Source: an uncultured Pseudobutyrivibrio sp. (GTDB lineage: Bacteria; Bacillota; Clostridia; Lachnospirales; Lachnospiraceae). Taken from it: a DNA stretch of 64,000 nucleotides. Position numbers and translations under genes: made by a program. The DNA lies in assembly GCA_946403965.1 (NCBI GenBank), contig CAMJBT010000002.1, positions 32,938 to 96,937 on the forward strand, given 5' to 3'. Under the pieces are notes generated by a model. It had not been told where the DNA came from and searched no databases. It worked only from the letters and a program-made list of their open reading frames with translations. Shown in pieces: positions 53,391 to 61,588 of the stretch. Each line of letters opens with the position of its first letter. Positions within the stretch are counted from its first letter, which is position 1.

Positions 53391-54428
53391 ATGCATGGTG
53401 GAGACATATATAGAAATAGCATAAGATTTGATTTTTCAGTAAATTTGAATCCTTTGGGAGTGCCACCAGAGGTTCAGTGGGTTCTTACAGAAGCTGCTTT
53501 GCACGCTAATAAGTACCCTGATATTATTCACGAAAATTTGGTGAGAGCTACATCAGAAATATTTGATATTAGTTCGGAGAATATTGTTTATGGCAATGGA
53601 GCATCAGAACTGATAATGGCAATTTGTCATAGTGTGAATCCAGGTAGCGCACTTCTTTTATCACCATGTTTCTCAGGTTATGAAACTTGCATAAAGGGGG
53701 CAGCTCCAAATTGTAAAATTTCATACCATACATTATTAGAAGAGAATGATTTCGAGCTACATCACGATTTCGTAGAAAAAATTCAAGTTGAAAAGCCTGA
53801 CTTGGTTTTTATTACAAATCCTAACAATCCAAATGGAAAACTTATCGATGGAGATTTGCTCCTTGATATTATAGATATCTGCGAGGCTGTAGGTACTACA
53901 CTTGTTGTGGATGAATGCTTTTTACCACTTACTGGCAGGGAAAAGGAATATTCTCTTGCATATAATATTGAAAAGAGAAAATCATTAATTGTACTTAGAG
54001 CCTTTACCAAGACCTATTCGATTCCTGGAGTTAGACTTGGATATGCAGTGTGTTCTAAAATAAATATAGCTGAAGGTTTAAAACAGCATCTGCCTGAATG
54101 GAATATTTCTATTTTCGCGCAAATGGCGGGAGCAGAGTGTCTTAAGCATACAGACTATATTGAACAGTCTGTTAGAACTATCGATGAAGAACGTAGATTC
54201 CTTTCGGAAGGTCTTAAAAAGCTTGGTGTAAAGGTATATGGTTCTGATGTAAACTTTATCCTGTTCAAATGCAAAAATTTTGAGTTGAAGGAAGAGCTTT
54301 TGGAGTATAGCATCCTAATTAGAGATTGTTCTGACTATAACGGATTAGAGAGAGGCTTTTATAGAGTGGCTGTAAAGCTACACAATGAAAATGAAGGCTT
54401 ATTATCAGCCCTTGGAGATTTGTTATAG
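53391..54428 (+). CDS. cobD: L-threonine-O-3-phosphate decarboxylase (CobD-like class I aminotransferase fold)
   Basis: CobD makes aminopropanol phosphate for CbiB. The 345-residue PLP enzyme has MHGGDIYRN and DFSVNLNPLG at the start, YGNGASELI near residue 65, TNPNNPNGKL near residue 143, DECFLPL and the PLP-binding lysine in AFTKTYSIPGVRLGYA near residue 205. It resembles histidinol-phosphate aminotransferase, but HGG and FSVNLNP and the location after cbiB support CobD. Confidence 0.92.
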   Translation: MHGGDIYRNSIRFDFSVNLNPLGVPPEVQWVLTEAALHANKYPDIIHENLVRATSEIFDISSENIVYGNGASELIMAICHSVNPGSALLLSPCFSGYETCIKGAAPNCKISYHTLLEENDFELHHDFVEKIQVEKPDLVFITNPNNPNGKLIDGDLLLDIIDICEAVGTTLVVDECFLPLTGREKEYSLAYNIEKRKSLIVLRAFTKTYSIPGVRLGYAVCSKINIAEGLKQHLPEWNISIFAQMAGAECLKHTDYIEQSVRTIDEERRFLSEGLKKLGVKVYGSDVNFILFKCKNFELKEELLEYSILIRDCSDYNGLERGFYRVAVKLHNENEGLLSALGDLL

Positions 54429-54437
54429 GAATTATTT

Positions 54438-55337
54438 ATGGAATACATAGCTTTATCAGATTATCTAAAAGAAAAATACGGTACAAAGGTTTATAAAATT
54501 TCTTTAACATCTGGTTGTACCTGTCCCAATAGAGATGGAACAATAAGCACTGGTGGATGTATCTTTTGCTCAGAGGGTGGTTCAGGAGACTTTGCTGCTT
54601 CAGAAAAAAGCCTTGATGAACAGATTTCAAGTGCAAAGAGTTTAATAGAATCAAAAATGTCTTCAAAGGTTCCAGCTAGTGAGAGAAAGTATATTGCATA
54701 TTTTCAATCTTTTACAAATACCTATGGTGATCAGGAAAAATTAATGAATCTATTTTCAAGGGTGGTTAATTATTCAGAGATTGTAGGTCTGTCTATAGGA
54801 ACAAGACCAGATTGTATTTCTGATGAAATGATTCTTTTTCTTTCCAATATTAATAAAGAAAAAGAAGTATGGGTAGAACTGGGGTTACAGACAATTCATG
54901 AATCTACTGCAAGATTTATAAATCGTGGATATGAACTTTCTGTATTTGATGATACGTACAGACGGCTGACTGATGCAGGTTTAAAAGTTGTGGTTCATGT
55001 GATTCTGGGGCTTCCTTATGAAAATGAAAAGGATATTCTTGAGACTATAGACTATCTGGCAACACTTAATCCAACTTTATTTGGGGTGAAGCTTCAATTG
55101 CTACATGTATTGAAGGGAACCAGATTGGCTGATATATATGAAGAAGAGCATTTTCACATTTATGGGCTTGAAGAATACTGCAAACTTGTGTGTAAATGCT
55201 TGCAACATCTGCCTAAACAAACGGTTATACATCGTTTGACAGGAGATGGGCCAAAAAGGATTTTGATTGCACCTCTTTGGAGTGGGGATAAAAAACGTGT
55301 CATGAACACAATGCGTAAATATATTAAAGATTTTTAG
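54438..55337 (+). CDS. Radical SAM protein, YhcC/TIGR01212 family
   Basis: The 299-residue protein has the family's cluster motif SGCTCPNRDG and GGCIFC near residues 27-48, followed by YFQSFTNTYG near residue 83, a TRPDCIS segment and the GLQTIHESTARFINRGY motif near residue 150. The molecular function of this family is not established; it is related to Elp3-like radical SAM proteins. It follows cobD by 9 bases but is not a known cobalamin gene. Confidence 0.88.
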   Translation: MEYIALSDYLKEKYGTKVYKISLTSGCTCPNRDGTISTGGCIFCSEGGSGDFAASEKSLDEQISSAKSLIESKMSSKVPASERKYIAYFQSFTNTYGDQEKLMNLFSRVVNYSEIVGLSIGTRPDCISDEMILFLSNINKEKEVWVELGLQTIHESTARFINRGYELSVFDDTYRRLTDAGLKVVVHVILGLPYENEKDILETIDYLATLNPTLFGVKLQLLHVLKGTRLADIYEEEHFHIYGLEEYCKLVCKCLQHLPKQTVIHRLTGDGPKRILIAPLWSGDKKRVMNTMRKYIKDF

Positions 55338-55385
55338 TTGAAGAGTATCATTATAATTGCTTTTATAAAAATACAATATTAATTG

Positions 55386-55414
55386 TTGACAGGCTATGTA
55401 AAAAGTTATAACAT
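55386..55414 (+). promoter_or_regulatory. Promoter of the 140-residue orphan gene
   Basis: TTGACA (55386-55391) and TAACAT (55409-55414) are 17 bases apart, about 50 bases upstream of the ATG. Confidence 0.6.
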
Positions 55415-55467
55415 TACCGAGGTTTTGAAAAGAAAGTGTTATTTATAACGTTTTACAGGAGCAAAAA

Positions 55468-55890
55468 ATGATTACTGTTCGTACAAGAAGAAAACTTGGT
55501 ATGTTACAACATCAGATCGGAGGAAATAAAGAAGCGGCATTTGTTATTAATCTTGGACAAAACTTTTTAGATTTTGTTGATAAATATTCTGAAGATGATG
55601 GTGCAAACGAATCCCTTTTGTATACTAGGGTATCGGAGCTTGTAGAAGCAAAGGATTACAAAGGTTTAGAACGTGTTTTTAGAACTATACAGGTTTTTGG
55701 AACTTATGATCGAGTATCAATGAGAACAATCAAATATAAAAATGTCCATTCGGCAGTCGGTTTGACCTACAATGGTACAGTTTTTGAAGGATTGGTTGAA
55801 GAAAAAGAGGAGTTATCAAGGATTGTTGCCCATACCTGCCGTCTGTGTACTAAAGAAGGAGACGATTTTTTGATAAATATGCTTGGTTAA
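55468..55890 (+). CDS. Orphan soluble protein of unknown function
   Basis: I do not recognise a family. The 140 residues are soluble, basic at the start (VRTRRKLGMLQHQIGGNKEAAF), with predicted helices and a beta-rich centre (VSMRTIKYKNVHSAVGLTYNGTVFEGLV) and two C-terminal cysteines in AHTCRLCTKE. A ribosome site CAGGAG and its own promoter support expression. It lies between a radical SAM gene and the ptsG leader. Confidence 0.7.
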   Translation: MITVRTRRKLGMLQHQIGGNKEAAFVINLGQNFLDFVDKYSEDDGANESLLYTRVSELVEAKDYKGLERVFRTIQVFGTYDRVSMRTIKYKNVHSAVGLTYNGTVFEGLVEEKEELSRIVAHTCRLCTKEGDDFLINMLG

Positions 55891-55916
55891 GCGTTTTACA
55901 ATTTAATAAAAAAGTA

Positions 55917-56030
55917 TTGACAATGATTGGTGTACATGTTAAGTTATTAACGTAGTGTGTAACTTGTAACCAATCAAGGCACGAACTATGCATAAACAAT
56001 TTGTATTTATGTGGGTTCGTGCCTTTTTTT
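55917..56030 (+). promoter_or_regulatory. ptsG leader: promoter, RAT-like antiterminator and intrinsic terminator
   Basis: TTGACA (55917-55922) with TAAGTT (55940-55945) forms a promoter with a 17-base spacer. AAGGCACGAAC (55976-55986) and GTTCGTGCCTT (56015-56025) form an 11-bp terminator stem followed by a T-run. The region 55945-55990 (GTGTGTAACTTGT, then AAGGCACGAACTA) resembles the ribonucleic antiterminator bound by LicT/GlcT-type proteins and overlaps the terminator's 5' arm. The antiterminator is encoded at 58286. Confidence 0.75.
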
Positions 56031-56143
56031 ATTTGAATTCTTGTTTGACATTGATATGGCTTCTTGGAATTCTTCACCCATCAGAAAAAAGGATTCCTGC
56101 ATTAATACAGAACTAAAAAATGTATATGTATAGGAGAAATCAA

Positions 56144-58267
56144 ATGAAAGACAAAATTTTTGCAGTATTGCAGCGAGTTGGACGTTCATTCATGCTTCCA
56201 ATCGCAATCCTTCCAGTAGCAGGTTTGCTTCTCGGAATTGGTGGATCGTTTACAAACACAACAATGCTTGAGACATACCATCTCACATCAGTTTTAGGCC
56301 CAGGTACAGCAGGAAATGCTATCCTTACTGTTATGAACGAGGCCGGAAACATTGTATTTGCTAACTTACCAATTATCTTTGCTATCGGTGTTGCTATCGG
56401 TATGGCAAAGAAAGAGAAAGAAGTAGCAGCACTTGCTGCAGCTATCGCTTTCTTAATCATGCATGCTTCAATCGGTGCTATGATCACAATCCATGGCGGA
56501 GCAGAGGCAATGCTTGATGGTGCAACAACATCAGTTTGCGGTATCACTTCATTACAGATGGGTGTATTTGGTGGTATGATTGTAGGTCTTGGTGTTGCTT
56601 CACTTCACAATCGTTTCTACAAAATCCAGCTTCCACAGGTATTATCATTCTTCGGTGGTACAAGATTCGTTCCTATCATCTCAGGTTTGGTATACACAGC
56701 AGTTGGTATTTTAATGTTCTTCGTATGGCCATTCGTACAGCAGGGCATCTACGCAGTAGGTGGTGTCGTTCTTGCTTCTGGTTATGCTGGAACATGGGTA
56801 TATGGTCTTATGGAAAGACTTCTTATTCCATTTGGTCTTCACCATGTATTCTACCTTCCATTCTGGCAGACAGCTCTCGGTGGAACACTCGAGGTTAATG
56901 GTCAGCTTATCGAAGGTGCACAGAACATCTTCTTTGCACAGCTTGGTGCACAGAACACAATTGATCACTTTGCAGTATCAGCTACAAGATTCATGTCTGG
57001 TAAGTTCCCACTCATGATCTTTGGTCTTCCAGGTGCAGCACTTGCTATGTACAAGACAGCTCTTCCAGAGAAGAGAAAGGAAGTAGGAGGTCTTCTTCTT
57101 TCAGCAGCTCTTACTTCAATGCTTACAGGTATCACTGAGCCAATCGAGTTCACATTCTTATTTGTAGCTCCAGCTCTTTATGGTATCCACTGTGTATTCG
57201 CAGGTGCAGCTTACATGTTCATGCATATGCTTGGCGTAGGTGTTGGTATGACATTCTCAGGTGGTATCATCGACTTAATCCTCTTTGGTATTCTTCCTGG
57301 AAACGCTAAGACAAGCTGGTTATGGGTACCAGTAGTTGGTGTTGGTTACTTCGTAGTTTACTATTTCCTTTTCAGCTTCCTTATCAAGAAGTTTGATCTT
57401 AAGACTCCAGGTCGTGATGCTGACGAGGAAGTTAAGCTTTACAGACGTAGTGATTACAACGCAAAGAAGGAGTCTATGGGTGATGAGACTTCTGAAAAGA
57501 TTACAAATGGTCTTGGTGGTAAGGCAAACATTTCAGATGTAGACTGCTGCGCTACAAGACTTCGTATCACAGTAAAGAAGTCTGAGCTCGTAAACGATGC
57601 TATGCTTAAGGCAACAGGTGCTTCAGGTGTAGTTCATAAGGGTAACGGCGTTCAGATTATTTATGGACCACACGTTACAGTAATCAAGTCAAATCTTGAA
57701 GATTATCTTGAGACAGCTCCAAATGTAGAATATAATGGAGCAGGTGAAGCTGCTGTTGAAGAGACAAAGACAGAAGCAACAAACGAGCCAACAGGCAAGG
57801 TTGTTAAAACAGTTATTCTTGGTAGCCCAATCACAGGTGTTGCTGCTGATTTAGCAGAGACTCCAGATGATGTATTTGCACAGAAGATGATGGGTGATGG
57901 TGCAGTTGTAACTCCTAACGATGGAAAGGTTGTTGCTCCTGCAGATGGTACAGTTGTATTTGTATTTGATACAAAGCACGCAATCGGTTTCAAGACAGAC
58001 GATGATGTAGCTATGCTTCTTCATTTTGGTATTGATACAGTTAAGCTTAAGGGTGAAGGCTTCAACGTTCACGTAACAAACGGACAGAAAGTTAAGAAGG
58101 GTGATATTCTTATGGAAGCAGATTTAGATTTCATTTCTAAGAATGCACCATCAATTGCTACTCCAGTTCTTTGCACAGAGCTTAAGAGCAACCAGAAGCT
58201 TCGTCGTTTAGGTGATGGTAATATTAATGCAGGAGAGGATTTACTTGCTGTAGATTTTTACGAGTAA
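56144..58267 (+). CDS. ptsG: PTS sugar transporter EIICBA, glucose/GlcNAc family
   Basis: The 707 residues carry all three EII domains: membrane EIIC (residues 1-415; ILPVAGLLLGIG, GLHHVFYLPFW, TGITEPIEFTFLFVAP), EIIB (about 445-525, phosphorylated C469 in CCATRLRITV) and EIIA (about 555-707, phosphorylated H627 in LLHFGIDTV). It imports and phosphorylates a hexose; glucose is most likely, but N-acetylglucosamine or a glucoside cannot be excluded. The ATG at 56144 follows TAGGAG. Codon use looks like a highly expressed gene. Transcription is gated by the leader terminator. Confidence 0.9.
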   Translation: MKDKIFAVLQRVGRSFMLPIAILPVAGLLLGIGGSFTNTTMLETYHLTSVLGPGTAGNAILTVMNEAGNIVFANLPIIFAIGVAIGMAKKEKEVAALAAAIAFLIMHASIGAMITIHGGAEAMLDGATTSVCGITSLQMGVFGGMIVGLGVASLHNRFYKIQLPQVLSFFGGTRFVPIISGLVYTAVGILMFFVWPFVQQGIYAVGGVVLASGYAGTWVYGLMERLLIPFGLHHVFYLPFWQTALGGTLEVNGQLIEGAQNIFFAQLGAQNTIDHFAVSATRFMSGKFPLMIFGLPGAALAMYKTALPEKRKEVGGLLLSAALTSMLTGITEPIEFTFLFVAPALYGIHCVFAGAAYMFMHMLGVGVGMTFSGGIIDLILFGILPGNAKTSWLWVPVVGVGYFVVYYFLFSFLIKKFDLKTPGRDADEEVKLYRRSDYNAKKESMGDETSEKITNGLGGKANISDVDCCATRLRITVKKSELVNDAMLKATGASGVVHKGNGVQIIYGPHVTVIKSNLEDYLETAPNVEYNGAGEAAVEETKTEATNEPTGKVVKTVILGSPITGVAADLAETPDDVFAQKMMGDGAVVTPNDGKVVAPADGTVVFVFDTKHAIGFKTDDDVAMLLHFGIDTVKLKGEGFNVHVTNGQKVKKGDILMEADLDFISKNAPSIATPVLCTELKSNQKLRRLGDGNINAGEDLLAVDFYE

Positions 58268-58285
58268 ATCTTTAGGAGAGATTAG

Positions 58286-59119
58286 ATGTATAGAGTCGAG
58301 AAGGTTCTAAATCATAATGCCTTAATCGGTATTCCAGAGAACACAACTCAGGAATATTTGATTATGGGTAAGGGGATAGGGTTTGGAAAACATATTAGTG
58401 AGACAATTGAGGTCACTGATGAGCATAAAGTTTACTCGCTTCAGGAATCCACTGAACGTGGTGATAGGAAGGAGTTAGCTACAAGTATTGACCCTGTATA
58501 TCTTGAAATCGCTAATGAAATATTAGATGGGGCCGAGGCAGCATTCCATGATATTGATAGAGATGTCATGCTGCCTTTGGCAGACCATATTGAATTCGCA
58601 GTCAAACGAATAAAGAGTAATGAGCAACTTAAAAACCCCTTAACAGATGACATCAGAGTATTGTTTCATGCAGAGTTTAAGGTGGCTGAGGTTGCAAGAA
58701 CTATTCTTGCAGAACGCCTTAATATTAATATATCTGATGATGAGATTGGGTATATTGCTCTTCATGTTCATTCTTCTATCATGGATCAGGCTGTTTCACA
58801 GGCTATGCAGATGGCAGATGCTGTTAGACAGTGTGTGAGTATGGTAGAGAAGGAGACTGGAAAGCGTATTGATACCCAGTCATTATCTTATAACAGATTG
58901 CTCAATCATATTCGTTACATGATTGCAAGAACAGTTAAAGGCGAGGTTTTGAAGCTTGACATGAACGACTATATAAACGCCTCTGCCGCAAATTCATTTC
59001 AGGCTGCAACAAAGATTTGCAAAGAGCTTTCAAAAAGCTTAAATAAGGAAATTCATGACGCTGAAATTGGATACCTTGCCATGCATATCGAAAGGGTTGC
59101 ATTAGATGAAATGGATTAA
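58286..59119 (+). CDS. PRD-containing BglG/LicT-GlcT family transcriptional antiterminator
   Basis: The 277-residue protein has an N-terminal CAT RNA-binding domain (residues 1-57; VEKVLNHNALI, LIMGKGIGFGK), PRD1 (about 65-170; LADHIEF, FHAEFKVAE, GYIALHVHS) and PRD2 (about 175-277; LLNHIRYMI, GYLAMHIERV), with the conserved PRD histidines present. These proteins bind RAT RNA when sugar is available. It follows ptsG by 18 bases, behind AGGAGAG, and most likely opens the ptsG leader. A terminator closes the unit. Confidence 0.9.
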   Translation: MYRVEKVLNHNALIGIPENTTQEYLIMGKGIGFGKHISETIEVTDEHKVYSLQESTERGDRKELATSIDPVYLEIANEILDGAEAAFHDIDRDVMLPLADHIEFAVKRIKSNEQLKNPLTDDIRVLFHAEFKVAEVARTILAERLNINISDDEIGYIALHVHSSIMDQAVSQAMQMADAVRQCVSMVEKETGKRIDTQSLSYNRLLNHIRYMIARTVKGEVLKLDMNDYINASAANSFQAATKICKELSKSLNKEIHDAEIGYLAMHIERVALDEMD

Positions 59120-59193
59120 GTTAATTTTGATAATTTATAATCCCTAAAACAGTTCACTTATTAACGTATATTAACCCAAACAATATACATATT

Positions 59194-59227
59194 AAGACAG
59201 TCTATTACCAAATAGGCTGTCTTTTTT
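59194..59227 (+). terminator. Intrinsic terminator after the antiterminator gene
   Basis: AAGACAG (59194-59200) and CTGTCTT (59217-59223), extended by a CTATT/AATAG inner helix, are followed by TTTTT. Confidence 0.85.
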
Positions 59228-59294
59228 ACGTTATTTGTGATAAAATATTTATTTGTGTATAGATAAATTAATTTGTCAAAAAGGAAGGTGCATT

Positions 59295-60380
59295 ATGACA
59301 AAGATTGATATAATTTCAGGTTTCTTAGGAGCAGGTAAGACTACATACATAAAGAAAATGCTCGAGGAAGCCTATAAAGGCGAAAAGGTAGTTCTTATTG
59401 AGAATGAATTTGGTGAAGTTGGAATTGATGGTGGCTTCTTAAAGGATGCTGGTATCACAATTTCCGAGATGAATTCTGGTTGTATTTGCTGTTCACTTGT
59501 TGGTGATTTTGACAAAAATCTTCATGAGGTTCTTGAAAAGTTCAGCCCAGATAGAATTCTCATTGAACCATCAGGTGTTGGTAAGCTTTCAGATGTTATG
59601 ACATCTGTTATCAAGCTTGAGGAGACTGCAGATGTTAAGCTTTGTGGACTCGTTACAGTTGTAAATGCTCTTAAGGCATCGAAGCAGATGAAGGCATTTG
59701 GTGAGTTTTTCAATAACCAGATTGAGTTTGCTACAACAATTGTTCTTTCACGTTCACAGACAGCTACAGAGGATCAGCTTGAGTTTTGCGTTAAGCAGAT
59801 TCAGAAGCTTAATCCAAAGGCTGCTATTATTACTACACCATGGGATGAGATTACAGGAGAGAAACTTCTTTCAGTTATGGAAGGACAGGATAATCTTGCT
59901 GCGGATATGAAGCACTTGGCCGAGGAAGCTCATGAGGAGCATGAACATGAGCATGAGCATCATCATGACCACGACCATGACCATGAGCATCATCACGACC
60001 ACGATCATGATCATGAGCATGAACATGATCACGAACATCATCATGAGCATGATGAGAATTGCACATGTGGTTGCCACGACCATGATCATCACCATCATCA
60101 TGCAGATGAAATTTTCACTACATGGGGAAAGGAAACACCTCATAAGTTTGAAAAGTCTACAATTGAAAAGGCTATGAAGGCATTTGCCAACACTACTGAT
60201 TATGGTACTGTTATCCGTTCAAAGGGTATGGTAGAGGATGTTAATGGTGGTTGGATTTACTTCGACTTCGTAGACGGTGAATATGAGCTTAGAACAGGCG
60301 AGCCTGATTATACTGGACGTCTTGTTGTAATCGGTGCTGATATTGATGAGCACAAGATTGAAGAGTTATTTGGCTTGTAA
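59295..60380 (+). CDS. COG0523 (CobW/ZNG-type) GTPase metallochaperone with His-rich loop
   Basis: The 361-residue protein has the P-loop GFLGAGKTT near residue 8, the CxCC metal motif in NSGCICCSL near residue 61, and a Walker-B-like IEPSGVG. Residues about 212-280 are an extreme His/Asp/Glu repeat, ending with CTCGCHDHDHHHHHAD. The C-terminal domain (residues 285-361) is CobW_C-like. Such proteins deliver Zn or other divalent metals using GTP. Despite the family name, its location outside the cobalamin operon gives no support for a cobalt role. The ATG at 59295 follows AAGGAAGG. Confidence 0.9.
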   Translation: MTKIDIISGFLGAGKTTYIKKMLEEAYKGEKVVLIENEFGEVGIDGGFLKDAGITISEMNSGCICCSLVGDFDKNLHEVLEKFSPDRILIEPSGVGKLSDVMTSVIKLEETADVKLCGLVTVVNALKASKQMKAFGEFFNNQIEFATTIVLSRSQTATEDQLEFCVKQIQKLNPKAAIITTPWDEITGEKLLSVMEGQDNLAADMKHLAEEAHEEHEHEHEHHHDHDHDHEHHHDHDHDHEHEHDHEHHHEHDENCTCGCHDHDHHHHHADEIFTTWGKETPHKFEKSTIEKAMKAFANTTDYGTVIRSKGMVEDVNGGWIYFDFVDGEYELRTGEPDYTGRLVVIGADIDEHKIEELFGL

Positions 60381-60427
60381 TTATCCATTGTAGAATTTAA
60401 TTGTTTTAGTATTTCTAGAGGTTTTTT

Positions 60428-61384
60428 ATGGCAAAAGATATACCAGTATATGTCTTTACTGGATTTATGGATAGTGGAAAAACTACCTTGATTCAGGAGA
60501 CACTATTTGAAAATGATTTCGCCCAGGGCGGTGAGGACAAAATTCTCATTCTTTCTTGCGAGGATGGAGATGTTGAATATGATATTGAAAAGCTTAAGAC
60601 TATAAATGCTAGGGTTGCCACTATTGAATCAGAGGATGAATTCAATCTTGAAAATCTTACACGTATTTCAAAGGAATTTGACCCTGATGTTATTTTCCTT
60701 GAATACAACGGAACTTGGGGAGTAGATAAAATCTACGATGAACCGCTTCCAGAGGGATGGGTACCAGCACAAAGTCTTGCAACAGTTGATGCTACCACAT
60801 TTGAAAACTATCTTAACAACATGCGTACCATGATGATGGAACAGCTTTTTAAGGCTGAGGTAGTTATTTTCAATCGTTGTACAGATGCTACACCAAAGTC
60901 TAAGTTCCGCGGTCAGATTAAATCTATGAATCGTCCAGCTCAGATTGTATATGAGAGGGCAGATGGTTCGATTGATGATTCCCCAGAGGAACTTCCATTT
61001 GATATTAATGCTGACGTTATTGAAATATCTGATGCAGATTATGCATTATGGTTTATGGATTGTATGGAAACACCAAAGAAATATGATGGAAAAACTGTTC
61101 ATTTCCTTGGTCTTGTTTATAATCCAAATGATGGAAAGCTTCGCAAGGATGTATTTGTTCCAGGACGTTTCGCAATGACTTGTTGTGTAGAAGATATTCA
61201 GTTCCTTGGAATGAAGTGCAAATGGAATAAAGCAGAAAGCCTTGGACATAGAAGCTGGGTTGATATTACAGCCACAATAAAGCTGGAGTTTGCAAAGGAA
61301 TACAAGGGTAGAGGTCCGGTTCTTTATCCAGTGTCTGTTGAACCAGCTGAAAAGCCTGAAGATGAGCTTGTGTACTTTAGTTAA
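60428..61384 (+). CDS. CobW-like GTPase fused to a YcgQ/DUF1980-type C-terminal domain
   Basis: Residues 1-190 are a COG0523-like GTPase with the P-loop FTGFMDSGKTT and NRCTD as the NKxD equivalent, but without the CxCC metal motif (ILSCEDGDVEY instead). Residues about 215-318 match the conserved end of TIGR03943/YcgQ proteins: KTVHFLGLVY, FVPGRFAMTCCVEDIQFLGM, SWVDITATI, GPVLYPVSVEPAEKP. In Bacillus ycgQR are zinc-linked membrane genes. This protein has no membrane helix. It probably works with the preceding metallochaperone, 47 bases upstream, in metal supply. Confidence 0.82.
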   Translation: MAKDIPVYVFTGFMDSGKTTLIQETLFENDFAQGGEDKILILSCEDGDVEYDIEKLKTINARVATIESEDEFNLENLTRISKEFDPDVIFLEYNGTWGVDKIYDEPLPEGWVPAQSLATVDATTFENYLNNMRTMMMEQLFKAEVVIFNRCTDATPKSKFRGQIKSMNRPAQIVYERADGSIDDSPEELPFDINADVIEISDADYALWFMDCMETPKKYDGKTVHFLGLVYNPNDGKLRKDVFVPGRFAMTCCVEDIQFLGMKCKWNKAESLGHRSWVDITATIKLEFAKEYKGRGPVLYPVSVEPAEKPEDELVYFS

Positions 61385-61394
61385 TCTGTCAAAT

Positions 61395-61433
61395 TTTTGC
61401 CGCTAGTTACGGTTTTAAGCCTTGGTATATACT
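61395..61433 (+). terminator. Intrinsic terminator
   Basis: GCCGCTAGT and ACTAGCGGC form a perfect 9-bp stem with a 20-base-class loop and a T-rich tail (TTATTTTG), just after the GTPase gene. Confidence 0.7.
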
Positions 61434-61455
61434 AGCGGCTTATTTTGTATAGATT

Positions 61456-61487
61456 CTTGTGGGCTACTTAAGAAAAAAGCCCACAAG
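61456..61487 (+). repeat. Hairpin repeat element, copy 1
   Basis: CTTGTGGGCT (61456-61465) pairs perfectly with AGCCCACAAG (61478-61487). The left part, TTGTGGGCTACTTAAG (61457-61472), recurs identically at 63881-63896, on the other side of nfnAB. No T-run follows. Confidence 0.6.
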
Positions 61488-61507
61488 AAGTCATAAAATA
61501 AAATTTT

Positions 61508-61551
61508 TGTTCACTTTAACACTTTACAATGCTACAGTGAACAGATATAAT
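61508..61551 (+). promoter_or_regulatory. nfnAB promoter with an inverted repeat
   Basis: TTTACA (61523-61528) and consensus TATAAT (61546-61551) are 17 bases apart. TGTTCACT (61508-61515) and AGTGAACA (61536-61543) are perfect inverted copies flanking the -35 box and filling the spacer, a plausible operator pair. The 61385-61588 gap otherwise holds only a terminator and a hairpin repeat. Confidence 0.7.
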
Positions 61552-61588
61552 ACGTTAATACGTTTTAAAAAGGGAAGGAGTCTATTTT

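Noticed and set aside
59871..60143. Minus-strand open frames rich in Met, Val and His opposite the CobW-type gene
   Set aside because: They mirror the low-complexity CAT/GAC repeats that encode the His-rich loop on the plus strand, and have no ribosome site or recognisable domain.
59295..60380. CobW as part of cobalamin synthesis
   Set aside because: It is outside the riboswitch-controlled operon and the anaerobic pathway uses CbiK, not CobNST; the CxCC and His-rich loop fit general metal supply.
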